DNA of 64,000 nt. Source: Saccharibacillus endophyticus. Lineage in GTDB: Bacteria; Bacillota; Bacilli; Paenibacillales; Paenibacillaceae. This document shows positions 16,445-26,813 of the stretch, piece after piece (positions within the stretch are counted from its first letter, which is position 1; each line of letters starts with the position of its first letter). The position numbers and the translations under genes were made by a program. The notes beneath the pieces are model-generated. The model saw only the letters and a program-made list of their open reading frames with translations. It had not been told where the DNA came from and did not search any database. The stretch spans positions 558,001-622,000 of the forward strand of contig NZ_JAAZWE010000003.1 of the NCBI RefSeq assembly GCF_013185185.1, read 5' to 3'.

Positions 16445-17413
16445 TTATGTTGTGCCGCGCTGCACCAAATGGAACTTCAGCGGACGCAGCGGCAGGTCGA
16501 TATGTTCGATGCGGTTGCGAATGATCGAGAACGCGTTGCCCGCTTGTTCGTTCACCGGATAATGAATAGTCGTCAGGTCGAGCATGTCCGCGAAATCGAG
16601 ATTGTCGAAGCCGCAGACGGCGAAATCTTCGGGAATCCGCAAACCGAGTCTGCGTGCTTCCGCGACCATGCCTGCCGCGACGCGGTCGTTGGTAGTGGCA
16701 AACGCGTCGGGAATCTGTCCGTTTTCCAGCCACCAGCGGACTATCTGCTCTCCGTGCGAAGGGTTGCCCATATCGTCAAAAGAAGGACAGGCACAGGGAT
16801 CGAGTTCGTATTTTGCGCAGAAATCCCGAAACGCGTCGATACGGCTTTGCGTGTTCAATCGCGTCGGTGCTCCGTAAATGTTGCAAATCCGACGATAGCC
16901 GCGCGCGTACAAGTGTTCAAGGGCGATCATATAGCCGTCGTATTGATTCATGAATACAGACGGAACATCGGGATGGATAATCCGCTGCCACGACACGATC
17001 GGACCGTATTTCGTATAGCTTGCAATCAGCGACAAATCGCTTTTGAACATGACGAACACGAGCGCGTCCACCTGCTTGCGACGCAGCGCTTCCAGCGCTT
17101 CAAGCTCTTTGGACACGTCGCTGCCCGTCATGAACAGCGTCACGGTATACCCGTTCTCTTCGGCCGCCCGCACGAATCCTCCAGTAAACAGGCTGACTGA
17201 TTCGATGAAAGCGGGGGCGACCAGACCGAGCCTGCGCGTGATTCCCGTTTTGAGCGAAAGAGCGTTCAGGTTCGGCGCGTAATCGAATTCTTCGGCCGCG
17301 GCCAGCACCCGGCGCTTTTTCTCTTCGCTGACGTATCCTTTTCCGCTCAGCGCGCGGGAGACCGTGGACGGCGATACGCCTGCGCGTTTTGCGATTTCTT
17401 TGATATTCGTCAT
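16445..17413 (-). CDS. LacI-family transcriptional regulator
   Basis: This 322-residue protein has the classic N-terminal helix-turn-helix and hinge (NIKEIAKRAGVSPSTVSRAL, then a basic stretch) followed by a periplasmic-binding-like sensor domain with FAVCGFDNLDFADM near the end. The frame extends to 17503, but the ATG at 17413 gives the normal start, MTNIKEIAKRAG, and has GGGGGCGG before it. It is probably a repressor or activator for a sugar operon. No sugar genes touch it, so its target is unknown; it is divergent from the PRD gene. Confidence 0.85.
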   Translation of the reverse strand: MTNIKEIAKRAGVSPSTVSRALSGKGYVSEEKKRRVLAAAEEFDYAPNLNALSLKTGITRRLGLVAPAFIESVSLFTGGFVRAAEENGYTVTLFMTGSDVSKELEALEALRRKQVDALVFVMFKSDLSLIASYTKYGPIVSWQRIIHPDVPSVFMNQYDGYMIALEHLYARGYRRICNIYGAPTRLNTQSRIDAFRDFCAKYELDPCACPSFDDMGNPSHGEQIVRWWLENGQIPDAFATTNDRVAAGMVAEARRLGLRIPEDFAVCGFDNLDFADMLDLTTIHYPVNEQAGNAFSIIRNRIEHIDLPLRPLKFHLVQRGTT

Positions 17414-17559
17414 TTCTGCCGCCCCCTTTGCCCAAAAGTATAACAAAAAACCGCTTTTTTCGCTGAGGGCGAAAAAAATCTGTTGACCTGAAATCGATGT
17501 CACAAATTATGCTTGGCATATTCAAACATACGGGGAACGATGAAAAGGAGGCGGCAACC

Positions 17560-18000
17560 ATGAAAATTACGCAAATCATCAACGACGATATGGTGATCGC
17601 GCAGGAAGAACAAGCTGACGAGGCGACGTATTGGAAAAAGCAGGGGACCGGAGGAGAAGGCGAATTATTGTTTGCCGCACTCGAAAACGCATTCGGGATC
17701 ATCGAGCGCCGTTTCGGCATCGGAAGTTCCGACGTGTCCGTGTTGACGTATCGTCGTTTCGCGGAACATATGCGGACCTCGGTACGACGGACGCTGCGGA
17801 CGGAAGACCGAGGTTCCGCGACGGACGGCGTGCTCGGCCGGTTGATCCGCGAGCACATGCCGGAATGTTACGCGTGCGCCGAAGACATCCGGAACGATCT
17901 GGAGCGCCGCAGCGGTACGCGTTTGCCGGAAGACGAGCTGCTTGACCTGATGCTGCACGTGCATAAGGTAGTCGCGAGCGGCACGAAGCGCGGCGCCTGA
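17560..18000 (+). CDS. Single-PRD protein with a short antiterminator-like N-terminus
   Basis: The 146 residues begin MKITQIINDDMVIA, resembling the start of the CAT RNA-binding domain of BglG/LicT antiterminators. That domain is only about 30 residues here instead of 55-60. Residues 38-140 form one PTS-regulation domain with both landmark histidines (FAEHMRTSV and LMLHVHKVV) and LPEDELLDLMLH. LicT-type proteins have two PRDs and about 280 residues. This is a shortened form: a stand-alone PRD sensor or decayed antiterminator. AAGGAGG precedes the ATG. No PTS gene is nearby. Confidence 0.65.
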   Translation: MKITQIINDDMVIAQEEQADEATYWKKQGTGGEGELLFAALENAFGIIERRFGIGSSDVSVLTYRRFAEHMRTSVRRTLRTEDRGSATDGVLGRLIREHMPECYACAEDIRNDLERRSGTRLPEDELLDLMLHVHKVVASGTKRGA

Positions 18001-18066
18001 GCGCTCTCGCATCCTTGCCGCGCAAACCGTCGAAAGAATATGCCCATACCCATGAATGCTTAGTCG

Positions 18067-18100
18067 AAAAAGGAACGTTCCCGGGGGAACGTTCCTTTTT
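18067..18100. terminator. Bidirectional terminator
   Basis: AAAAAGGAACGTTC and its complement close on CCCGGG, giving a 14-bp hairpin with A and T runs. It separates the PRD gene (+) from the AraC gene (-). Confidence 0.9.
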
Positions 18101-18167
18101 CGCGTGCAGCGGAGAAGCGCTTTTTCCGCAGTCTTTCTCGAGGTTTGCCGTTCGTTCGAACGTTGCT

Positions 18168-19106
18168 TCAATTTTCGCCCGCCGTCCGGCGCGCGGACAG
18201 CGTCTTCAATCGGCGGATATCGACAAGCGGCGGCCGGCCGAACAGCCGGGCGTATTCGCGATTGAACTGGGACGGGCTTTCGTAGCCGACGCGAAAAGCG
18301 GCTTCGGCGGCTTGGACCGGTTCGCAAAGCAGCATTCGACGCGCCTCTTGCAGCCGGATCTGTTTTTGAAATTGAAGCGGGCTCATCGCCGTCACGTCGC
18401 GGAATCGTCGATGCAGCGAAGACGGGCTCATGCCCGCTTCCCCGGCCAGCTCGTCGATGCGCAGCGGTTCGTTGTAGCTTTCGCGGATGCGCCGGATCAC
18501 TTCGGCGACGGAAGCGGCATGTCCCGCTCCGGGCGCCATCTGCCGGATCGATTGTCCTTGGCCGTCCCGAAGCGCCCGATACAAAATCTCCCGCGCCGCC
18601 ATCGGGGCCAGCACCGGAAGGTCCTCTGGCGTTTCGAGCAAACGCACGAGGCGCAAGAACGCGTCCAGCATGCCGGAAGCCGCTTCGCTGACGTACAATC
18701 CGCGCGCGGTCGAGATCCGGGCAGCGGAACCGTCTTCCGTTTCCCGGAGCAGTTCGAGCACCTGCTGCGGATCGATCCGCAGACGGACGGCCAGATACGG
18801 ATGTTCGGCCGACGCTTCGGTCACCTGACCGGAGATCGGCAGATCGACCGATACCGCGAAATACTGCGAAGGTCCGTAACGGTAGGCTTCGTCTCCGAGC
18901 AGGACGAGCTTGCTTCCCTGGGCGACGAGGCAGATCGACGGTTCGTAAACGGTATAGACCGGGACGGCATCTTCGGAGCTGCGAATCAGCGACAGCGGAG
19001 GGAAGTTCGTCTGGTACGTGCCGTCGATCGCGGAGAATCGGGCAATCGAGCCGGCAAGCTCCGCAAGCTTTTCGTTGACGGTCGAACGGGCGGTTGAAGT
19101 CGACAT
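18168..19106 (-). CDS. AraC-family transcriptional regulator with AraC_N domain
   Basis: This 312-residue protein has an N-terminal AraC_N (PF06719) domain with VYEPSICLVAQGSKLVLLGD and YFAVSVDLPISGQV, and a C-terminal double helix-turn-helix (PLRIDELAGEAGMSPSSLHR; FRVGYESPSQFNREYARLFG). It is divergent from the Atu4866-family gene and the short-chain dehydrogenase, an arrangement seen in many bacteria, where this type of regulator is thought to control the dehydrogenase. Copies of TGCGCGGA at about 19132 and 19188 in the gap are candidate operators. Confidence 0.85.
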   Translation of the reverse strand: MSTSTARSTVNEKLAELAGSIARFSAIDGTYQTNFPPLSLIRSSEDAVPVYTVYEPSICLVAQGSKLVLLGDEAYRYGPSQYFAVSVDLPISGQVTEASAEHPYLAVRLRIDPQQVLELLRETEDGSAARISTARGLYVSEAASGMLDAFLRLVRLLETPEDLPVLAPMAAREILYRALRDGQGQSIRQMAPGAGHAASVAEVIRRIRESYNEPLRIDELAGEAGMSPSSLHRRFRDVTAMSPLQFQKQIRLQEARRMLLCEPVQAAEAAFRVGYESPSQFNREYARLFGRPPLVDIRRLKTLSARRTAGEN

Positions 19107-19281
19107 TACGTGAATCCTCCTTTATAAGGTTCTGCGCGGATTTTCTTCGATTATACAATGCGAAGCTTCGCGTGCGAACAGCTTTGCGCGGAATAGGCAA
19201 TTTTTTGCGTCGATCGTTCTACCTCCCCCATTCGCGAATCCTTCATACTGAACAAGAACCGAAACGAGAGGAGGACGAATC

Positions 19282-19551
19282 ATGAACTCGAACGGCGACA
19301 AGCGCGAAAACGAAAAACCGCACCCGTACGTCGGCATGTGGGTGACCGCGGACGGCCTGATCCGTCAAGAACTGCTGCGAAACGGACGTTACGACGAAGC
19401 CCGCGGCAGCCGCATCAGCGCGTACACCGGCAGCTACACCGTCAAAGGAGACCATATCGATTATATCGACGATACCGGATTCACGGCGGACGGCGAATTT
19501 CGCGAAGACGTGCTGTATCACGGAGGCATGATTTTTTACCGGCAAAAATAA
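19282..19551 (+). CDS. Atu4866-family small protein
   Basis: This 89-residue protein closely follows the Agrobacterium Atu4866 pattern: HPYVGMWVTADGLIRQELL, NGRYDEARG, YTGSYTVKGDHIDYIDDTG, FTADGEF and YHGGMIFYR. The family is a small beta-barrel of unknown function, possibly a ligand-binding lipocalin-like protein. It is the first gene of a two-gene operon with the short-chain dehydrogenase 37 bases downstream and has GAGAGGAGG before the ATG. Confidence 0.85.
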   Translation: MNSNGDKRENEKPHPYVGMWVTADGLIRQELLRNGRYDEARGSRISAYTGSYTVKGDHIDYIDDTGFTADGEFREDVLYHGGMIFYRQK

Positions 19552-19588
19552 AAAAGGCTGCGGCCGAACTTTTCAAGGAGGAACGAAC

Positions 19589-20347
19589 ATGAATACGGAA
19601 AAACGGCAAACGAACGGCGTGGAAGGCAAAGTCGTCCTGATTACGGGAGCCAGCAGCGGAATCGGCGAAGCGGCGGCGCGCTTGCTGGCGAAGCAGGGAG
19701 CCGAAGTGATGCTGGGCGCAAGACGCTTCGAGCGGCTGGAATCGTTGACGGACGAGATCCGCTCGGCGGGAGGAACCGCGGAATATCGCAAGCTGGACGT
19801 GACCGATCCGGAAGACATGGAAGCGTTCGTGAACGAAGCGGTCGAAAAGTTCGGCCGCGTCGACGTCATCGTCAACAATGCCGGCGTCATGCCGCTGTCC
19901 AATCTGGAAGAACGCAAAATCGACGAATGGAACCGCATGATCGACGTCAATATCCGCGGGGTGCTTCACGGCATCGCGGCGGGCCTTCCCGTTATGCAAA
20001 CGCAAGGAGGCGGACAGTTCGTCAACGTCGCTTCGATCGGCGCTTACGAGGTGACGCCGACGGCCTCCGTGTATTGCGCGACCAAATACGCCGTCCGCGC
20101 CATTTCGGAAGGGCTGCGCATGGAGACGGGGCGTTCGATCCGCGTGACGCTCGTCTCGCCGGGCGTGACCGAATCGGAGCTGGCCGACAGCATTTCCGAT
20201 GAGCATGCGCGCGCGGCGATGCGGGAATACCGCAGAGTCGCGCTGCCTGCGGAAGCGATCGCCGAAGCCGTCGCGTACGCGATCGCCCAACCGGAAGGCG
20301 TCGACGTGAACGAACTGACGGTGCGGCCGGCGAAGGACGCGGTTTGA
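19589..20347 (+). CDS. Short-chain dehydrogenase/reductase
   Basis: This 252-residue classical SDR has the cofactor motif TGASSGIG (20-27), NNAG (96-99), catalytic S149 and Y162-x-x-x-K166 (SVYCATK), and PGVTESEL after the active site. An aspartate ends beta-strand 3 less clearly than ARR (44-46), which suggests NADPH preference. The closest general type is the YdfG/serine-3-dehydrogenase-like group. The substrate is unknown. It is the second gene after the Atu4866 protein, probably under the divergent AraC regulator. Confidence 0.88.
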   Translation: MNTEKRQTNGVEGKVVLITGASSGIGEAAARLLAKQGAEVMLGARRFERLESLTDEIRSAGGTAEYRKLDVTDPEDMEAFVNEAVEKFGRVDVIVNNAGVMPLSNLEERKIDEWNRMIDVNIRGVLHGIAAGLPVMQTQGGGQFVNVASIGAYEVTPTASVYCATKYAVRAISEGLRMETGRSIRVTLVSPGVTESELADSISDEHARAAMREYRRVALPAEAIAEAVAYAIAQPEGVDVNELTVRPAKDAV

Positions 20348-20473
20348 AGAGGTGCAAGAAGCCCATAGAAGGGTGCCGCTATCCATAAGAACGGTTGTGA
20401 TCCATGGAAACGCTACTGCACGAAAGCCCGGCCGTTCAACGCGCCGGAGTCCGTTCGGACTTATAAGATGAAG

Positions 20474-20505
20474 AAAGCCGGCTCTCCCGAAAGGAGGCCG
20501 GCTTT
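20474..20505. terminator. Bidirectional terminator
   Basis: AAAGCCGG and CTCC pair with GGAG and CCGGCTTT. It is shared by the dehydrogenase operon (+) and the chemoreceptor (-). Confidence 0.8.
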
Positions 20506-20539
20506 GTTTGCTAATTTCTTTTTCGGAAGAAGGAGCGGT

Positions 20540-22318
20540 TTAACGGATTCGGGAATCCGGCTCCGCATCTTGCGCATGCTCCGTGCGGAATTGCCGCGCG
20601 ACGCTCTGCATGCCGTCCGCCACTTCCGACAGCCGACGCGAAATGTCTTCCAGTTCGCGCGCGGAGCGCTGCTGCTCGTCGGCGCTTGCGGAGACTTCTT
20701 CGGTCATGGCCGACGTCTGTTCGGTTGCCGCGGCGATATCGTTCATATGCTGCTCGACTTCGCGGCGCGCGCCCTGCATATCGCCGGCCCGGCGATCCAG
20801 GCGTTCGGCCAGCGTCTCGATTTGTTGCGAAATCCGGGATACTTCGCCGAACGTTTGCAGGCATTCGGCGATCTGGGTTTCTTGTTCGCTTGCGCTGACT
20901 CGGTTCGATTCGAAATGTTCGTTCATGCGGCTGACTTGCCCGACGAAGGAGCCGAGAATGGTTTCGATTTCTTGAATGGAATCTTTCGACTGCTGGGCCA
21001 GCAATCCCATTTCTCCCGCGACGACCGCGAAGCCTTTGCCTGCTTCGCCCGCCCGGGAGGCTTCGATCGTGGCGTTCAGCGACAGGATCTGCGTCTGCTT
21101 GACGATCGAATTGAGCCGGTCGCTGACCGAAGCGGCCAGCTTCGATTTGCGATCGAGTTCCGCGGACATTTCGGTCAGGTCGACGGTGCGCCGCATGTTA
21201 TCCCGACTTTTGTCCAGCAGAAGTTCGTGTTCCCGGCTGACCTCGGCCTGCACGGCTCCCAACCGTTCGGAAACGTCGGTAAACTGATGCACGTATGAAG
21301 CGACTTCGTCCATCATGCCGCCGAGCCGATCGCTCAACTGCGCGGCGCGTTCCGTTTCCTCGGCCTGCTGCATGGAACCCGACGCGATCTCGCGAATGGC
21401 CCTGGTCAATTCTTCGGCCTGCTTGTTGTTGGTGCCCGCCGTGGTTCCGACATGCGCGGCCGATTGCACGAGCGTATCGGAATCGTTTTTGATCCGCACG
21501 ATCATGTCTTTGATCCGGGCGGTCATCTTTTCGGTCAGAACGGCGATATCGCCGAGCTGGTCGCCGGTGATCCGCTTAACGGAAGTATCCAGATTGCCTT
21601 CGGCCACTTGCTCCAGCCCTTTTTTGATTCCGTTTACCTGCTTGAGCAGACGATTGACCACCAGCAGCATGACAAGCATCGACAGCAGCAGGACGGCGGT
21701 GAACAGCGGAATGATGATCTTGTAAGAATCGGCCAACGTGTTCGACGTCACTTGTTCGAGCGTATTCGCGTCGACGTCGATGCCCAGATAACCGATTACG
21801 CTTCCGCCGTCGTCGCGGATCGGAGTGAAGGACGAGAACAGGTCGCCCCATTCTTCGCTGTGCACGACGGGCGTATTGACCGTTTCGCCTCGGAGCAGCC
21901 GGGTATCGACATCCGCATCGAAGGATGCCTCCGTTCCGAGCGGGCTGTATTCCTCGTCGTCCCAAGCCGCTCCGTCCACGGTATAGATCCAGCCCGCATC
22001 CGTTTTGTTCAACATATATACATACAGAACGCCGGCCTGCTGGCGCAGCGTGTTCAATTCTTCCCGCAGCGTGCGATAAGCGGAAGAACTTTCGCCGTCC
22101 GCATATACGGTTTCGATGGCGCCGGACTGCGTGCCCAAGCGGGCAGCCGTGTTTTCGGCCAATCGGCGGGTATCCTCCTGCATGGTCTTCAAAGCGGCCT
22201 GCTCGATTGCCGAACGCGTCGTTAGCATGACAAGTATGCCGATCACGACAAGCGGAACCAGAATGATCAAGTAAAGTTTTGTTCGTAAACCCAGTCGTTT
22301 TTGTTTACCTGTTTTCAA
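20540..22318 (-). CDS. Methyl-accepting chemotaxis protein with extracellular Cache-like sensor
   Basis: This 592-residue membrane receptor signals to CheA. It has a first membrane helix near residues 14-35, an extracellular sensor ([47 protein letters not shown]) of the Cache type, a second helix, HAMP, then the signalling hairpin with [20 protein letters not shown] and [12 protein letters not shown]. Start: the upstream ATG at 22354 has no ribosome-binding site, while a TTG at 22318 has AAGGAGG 9 bases before it. Methylation-type Glu/Gln patches flank the hairpin tip. Confidence 0.88.
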   Translation of the reverse strand: MKTGKQKRLGLRTKLYLIILVPLVVIGILVMLTTRSAIEQAALKTMQEDTRRLAENTAARLGTQSGAIETVYADGESSSAYRTLREELNTLRQQAGVLYVYMLNKTDAGWIYTVDGAAWDDEEYSPLGTEASFDADVDTRLLRGETVNTPVVHSEEWGDLFSSFTPIRDDGGSVIGYLGIDVDANTLEQVTSNTLADSYKIIIPLFTAVLLLSMLVMLLVVNRLLKQVNGIKKGLEQVAEGNLDTSVKRITGDQLGDIAVLTEKMTARIKDMIVRIKNDSDTLVQSAAHVGTTAGTNNKQAEELTRAIREIASGSMQQAEETERAAQLSDRLGGMMDEVASYVHQFTDVSERLGAVQAEVSREHELLLDKSRDNMRRTVDLTEMSAELDRKSKLAASVSDRLNSIVKQTQILSLNATIEASRAGEAGKGFAVVAGEMGLLAQQSKDSIQEIETILGSFVGQVSRMNEHFESNRVSASEQETQIAECLQTFGEVSRISQQIETLAERLDRRAGDMQGARREVEQHMNDIAAATEQTSAMTEEVSASADEQQRSARELEDISRRLSEVADGMQSVARQFRTEHAQDAEPDSRIR

Positions 22319-22352
22319 TGCGATGAGCCTCCTTGATGAATGTCCACCTTTC

Positions 22353-22380
22353 ATTATCGTCGAAAGATTGCGAAACTTGA
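22353..22380 (-). promoter_or_regulatory. SigD-type motility promoter of the chemoreceptor
   Basis: On the minus strand TCAA, 15 bases, then GACGATAAT, against the SigD consensus TAAA-N15-GCCGATAA. This fits a chemotaxis gene. Confidence 0.6.
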
Positions 22381-22513
22381 ATAGCTTGCATGCTTAAATT
22401 CGACAAAATGTTTACTTCCTCGATACAATTCATTGGCTTTTTCGAGATATTCCTCGGGTATATTGAGTTCAATAAGAAAAACGCATCCCAACCACCCAAG
22501 GAGGACACAAATC

Positions 22514-23239
22514 ATGAAATCGAAAAAATTTATCGCGGCAGAAATGGTAGCAGGCATGGCTCTTTCCGCTTCGGTCGGCGCTTACGCCGCATCCAACATT
22601 GAGACGATCAAGGCGCAGCTTAACCACGGACTGGGCTTCGTCGTGAACGGCCAAGCGTACACGCCGAAAGACGCGGTAGGCAAAAGCCTCGACCCGATCG
22701 TTTACAACAATACGACTTATCTGCCGGTTCGCGCGCTGGGCGAAGCGTTGAACGTGCCGGTCACCTATGATGCGGCAGAACAAAAAGTCGTGATCGGCGC
22801 AAAAAACGGAACGGGCAATTCCGGAACGCCGGCAGGCGAGACGGCATCGGGCTTGACTGCCGTAACGTATACCGCTTCGCAAAAATCAGCCGCCAAAGCT
22901 GCTTTTGCTGCATTCGAAGGTTTCGAAGCCGCTTATGCTCCGATGCAAGCGACGGCAGGGGATAAATTCCGCAGCGTGGGCGCCGGCGGCGATTCCGTCA
23001 CTTACGTGTTCGATAAGATGAAGGTAGCCGTCGCGCCGCGCGACGATTCGTTCGGCTACGATCTCACCCCGGTTACGCTCTCCAACGGCGTGAAAGGCAA
23101 TTGGTACAAGCCGTCCGACAAAGATATGCTGACGTTCCCGGTCGGCGATCGTTTCGTGACTATCTGGTCCGACAACGGCAGCCTGACCAAAGCGCAAATT
23201 CAGGCGGTAGCGGTACACGTGGAAAAAGCTTCGTTCTGA
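22514..23239 (+). CDS. Secreted protein with copper-amine-oxidase-like stalk domain
   Basis: This 241-residue exported protein has a signal peptide MKSKKFIAAEMVAGMALSAS ending near AYA, then a stalk domain (GFVVNGQAYTPKDAVGKSL, NTTYLPVRALGEALNV, AEQKVVIG) typical of Paenibacillaceae wall proteins, a Gly/Thr linker, and about 120 residues of unrecognised C-terminal domain. The ATG at 22514 follows AAGGAGG by 9 bases; an upstream in-frame ATG has none. The stalk domain does not bind copper in this setting and probably anchors or spaces the protein at the wall. Confidence 0.8.
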   Translation: MKSKKFIAAEMVAGMALSASVGAYAASNIETIKAQLNHGLGFVVNGQAYTPKDAVGKSLDPIVYNNTTYLPVRALGEALNVPVTYDAAEQKVVIGAKNGTGNSGTPAGETASGLTAVTYTASQKSAAKAAFAAFEGFEAAYAPMQATAGDKFRSVGAGGDSVTYVFDKMKVAVAPRDDSFGYDLTPVTLSNGVKGNWYKPSDKDMLTFPVGDRFVTIWSDNGSLTKAQIQAVAVHVEKASF

Positions 23240-23250
23240 TCGTCCGATAG

Positions 23251-23298
23251 AAAAAGGGACCCTGAAAGCCGGAATTCCGGCTTTCAGGGTCCCTTTTT
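23251..23298. terminator. Very strong bidirectional terminator
   Basis: A perfect 24-bp palindrome (AAAAAGGGACCCTGAAAGCC then GGAATTCC and complement) with no loop beyond the central bases. It separates convergent genes. Confidence 0.9.
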
Positions 23299-23324
23299 TC
23301 GTGTTTAAGTGTTCGCGGCAGCGA

Positions 23325-24167
23325 TCATTCGCTCCGCGCTGCATATAGCGATTGCGTGTCTTGATCACGCAGCAGTCTTTTCGCGGATCGTGCCAGAAAA
23401 GCGAGGGCGAGATCGGAAAAAGCATTGCCGAAGCTGAAGCGCCGAACGCCGAGCTTTTGCAGACGGGAGACCGAAGTCAGTCCCGGCAGCGACATGACGT
23501 TCAGCGGAAGCGGCGAAGCCGATGCGACGGCGGCGATCTCCGCGTCCGCCGACAAACCGGGGACGAAGATTCCGTCGGCGCCGCCGTCGGCATAGGCGCG
23601 TACGCGAAGCAGCGTTTCTTCAAAAGGATCGGACACGCCCGGCATCAGGTAAGTGTCGGTACGCGCATTGACGAAAAAGCCGCCGAAGCCGCGCGCGTCG
23701 AGCGCGTTTCGAAGCAGGGCCAGCAGCCGTGCTTGTTCGGAAACGTCGCGCAGTCCGTGCCTGTCTTTCGGCGAATCTTCGATATTCAAGCCGGCCGCGC
23801 CCGCGTCCGCGACGCGCAGCGCATTGTCCACGATGTCCGCGTGTTTCGAAGCATAACCCGCTTCGATATCCGCCGATACCGGAATGTTCACCCGGGCCGC
23901 GATGTCGCGGACGATCGCCGCAAGCCGGTCGAACGGAATCTCTTCGCCGTCGCGCATGCCCGAAGCTTGAGCGATGCCGTAACTGGTCGTGCCGATCGCC
24001 GCAAAGCCGGCTTTTTCCAAAGCCGCGGCCGAAGCGGCATCCCAGGCGTTGCCGAGAAACAGCAGGCCTTCTTCTTCATGCAAACGCCGAAACTCGGCGA
24101 TGGACGAAGCGGAGCGGCTTGCGGTACGGGAAGATGAAGATAAAGGGTTGTCGGTGTTATGTTTCAT
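23325..24167 (-). CDS. Isocitrate lyase/PEP mutase superfamily protein
   Basis: This 280-residue TIM-barrel protein is related to 2-methylisocitrate lyase, PEP mutase and oxaloacetate decarboxylase. Recognisable parts are LLFLGNAWDAASAAALEKAG, SADIEAGYAS (metal-binding Asp/Glu), AAGLNIEDS and NARTDTYL. The lyase KKCGH active-site loop is missing; the corresponding stretch is DSPKDRHGLRD. It is therefore more likely a PEP-mutase/carboxyvinyl-carboxyphosphonate-type enzyme of unknown substrate. It stands alone, with CAGGAGG before the ATG. Confidence 0.75.
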   Translation of the reverse strand: MKHNTDNPLSSSSRTASRSASSIAEFRRLHEEEGLLFLGNAWDAASAAALEKAGFAAIGTTSYGIAQASGMRDGEEIPFDRLAAIVRDIAARVNIPVSADIEAGYASKHADIVDNALRVADAGAAGLNIEDSPKDRHGLRDVSEQARLLALLRNALDARGFGGFFVNARTDTYLMPGVSDPFEETLLRVRAYADGGADGIFVPGLSADAEIAAVASASPLPLNVMSLPGLTSVSRLQKLGVRRFSFGNAFSDLALAFLARSAKRLLRDQDTQSLYAARSE

Positions 24168-24221
24168 GGTTTTAAAAGCCTCCTGTCGGGTTTGGTTTCA
24201 GTGTACGCGCATACCGACAGG

Positions 24222-25193
24222 TCAGGCATCCTGATTCTTGCGCTCAGCATCGGCGTTTTCGCGCGCGGCGCCGCTTGCCGCAATCAAATGCTTGACTGCG
24301 CGCCGATGCCGTCTGAGCAGCTCTTCCTGAATATGGGCCGGTTCCGCGACCGTGACATCGCCGCCGAAAGACATCAGAAACGAGTACAGCCGTTCGTCCA
24401 CTTCCAGATGCATCGCCACGCGCAGCCTCCCGTCCGACTCTTTTCGAATCAGGGCGGGATCGGCAAAATCCCGAACCCGATAGGCAACCGATTCGGAGAA
24501 CAGAACTTCCGTCAAAGGAAATTGAGGCGAAGGGGCATTGCTTTCCTCCGCGGGCGGAGCGATCGGGTCCCGATCGAGGTGGCCGGAAACGAAGCTTAGG
24601 TCGGAAATGCGCTTGATTTTGAACGTCTTGAAACTACGGGACTGTTCCTGTTCCAGCTCCTGCCAGCCTTTAAAATACCAGGTGTTATTTTTGAAAATCA
24701 GCTTTACCGGCTGCGCCGTCTCCGTGCTGGCTTCACCGTTGGAATTCACGTAATGAAAAGACAAGGGATGCCGCGCGAAAATCGCTTGTTTGACCTGGTT
24801 GAACATCTCCATTTCCTGCGCCGGAATGCTCTCCCAGGGAGAATGCTCGAATTCGATCCAATCCAGCTTGTGATCGAACAACGTCGTAAGTCGGGTCAGC
24901 ATGCGGTTGCCGTTCAAGTGCGGAATAGAGCTGACGCTGTATAAGCCGAGCAAAATCTCGTTCTGTTCTTCTTCGCTGAGCAGCGACTTATCCATGACAT
25001 AGTTGTCCATCAGGTGAATCCCGCCGTATTTTCCGGTTGTCGTATAGACCGGAATGCCTGCCGAACTAAGCCGGTCGATATCGCGGTAAACGGTTCGCAC
25101 CGAAATTTCGAACAACTTGGCCAGCTCGGGGGCGGTCGTTTTCTTTTTTTCCAACAGCAGCAGCAAAATTTTGAATAATCGATTATGTTCCAT
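24222..25193 (-). CDS. YafY-type WYL-domain transcriptional regulator
   Basis: This 323-residue protein starts MEHNRLFKILLLLLEKKKTT, then a DeoR-like helix-turn-helix (PELAKLFEISVRTVYRDIDR), and continues with a WYL sensor domain (PVKLIFKNNTWYFKGWQE) and a C-terminal wing. WYL regulators sense nucleotides, nucleic acids or small ligands. It is divergent from the GH1 gene and separated by only 90 bases that contain a perfect 6-3-6 palindrome. An in-frame ATG at 25214 exists but overlaps the -10 box region. Confidence 0.8.
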   Translation of the reverse strand: MEHNRLFKILLLLLEKKKTTAPELAKLFEISVRTVYRDIDRLSSAGIPVYTTTGKYGGIHLMDNYVMDKSLLSEEEQNEILLGLYSVSSIPHLNGNRMLTRLTTLFDHKLDWIEFEHSPWESIPAQEMEMFNQVKQAIFARHPLSFHYVNSNGEASTETAQPVKLIFKNNTWYFKGWQELEQEQSRSFKTFKIKRISDLSFVSGHLDRDPIAPPAEESNAPSPQFPLTEVLFSESVAYRVRDFADPALIRKESDGRLRVAMHLEVDERLYSFLMSFGGDVTVAEPAHIQEELLRRHRRAVKHLIAASGAARENADAERKNQDA

Positions 25194-25199
25194 GTCGAA

Positions 25200-25223
25200 A
25201 TTATACCATGACAATCCTTGTCA
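25200..25223. promoter_or_regulatory. Extended -10 promoter and palindromic operator of the WYL regulator
   Basis: On the minus strand TGGTATAAT (25200-25208) is an extended -10. It abuts the palindrome TGACAAtccTTGTCA at 25209-25223, a likely binding site for the regulator. Only 6 bases separate the -10 from the regulator's ATG at 25193. Confidence 0.6.
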
Positions 25224-25235
25224 GGGTATGGATGA

Positions 25236-26717
<1,482 letters not shown>

Positions 26718-26731
26718 GTTTCGAGGAACTG

Positions 26732-26766
26732 ACGCATCCGGCGCTTTTTTGCCGGATGCGTTTTTT
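26732..26766. terminator. Terminator after the GH1 gene
   Basis: ACGCATCCGGC pairs with GCCGGATGCGT around an 8-base loop and is followed by TTTTTT. Confidence 0.9.
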
Positions 26767-26813
26767 ATTGAAACCTGATCGCACATTCCGTGCTTCGCCC
26801 GGCGCTTCCCGGC

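Noticed and set aside
16445..17413. LacI protein as direct regulator of the next gene folE2
   Set aside because: folE2 has its own promoter with a zinc box and is a folate gene; adjacency alone is weak evidence.
17665..19200. A 511-residue minus-strand reading frame
   Set aside because: It overlaps the PRD and AraC genes in another frame, is extremely Arg/Ser-rich and has no family features: a GC-driven shadow.
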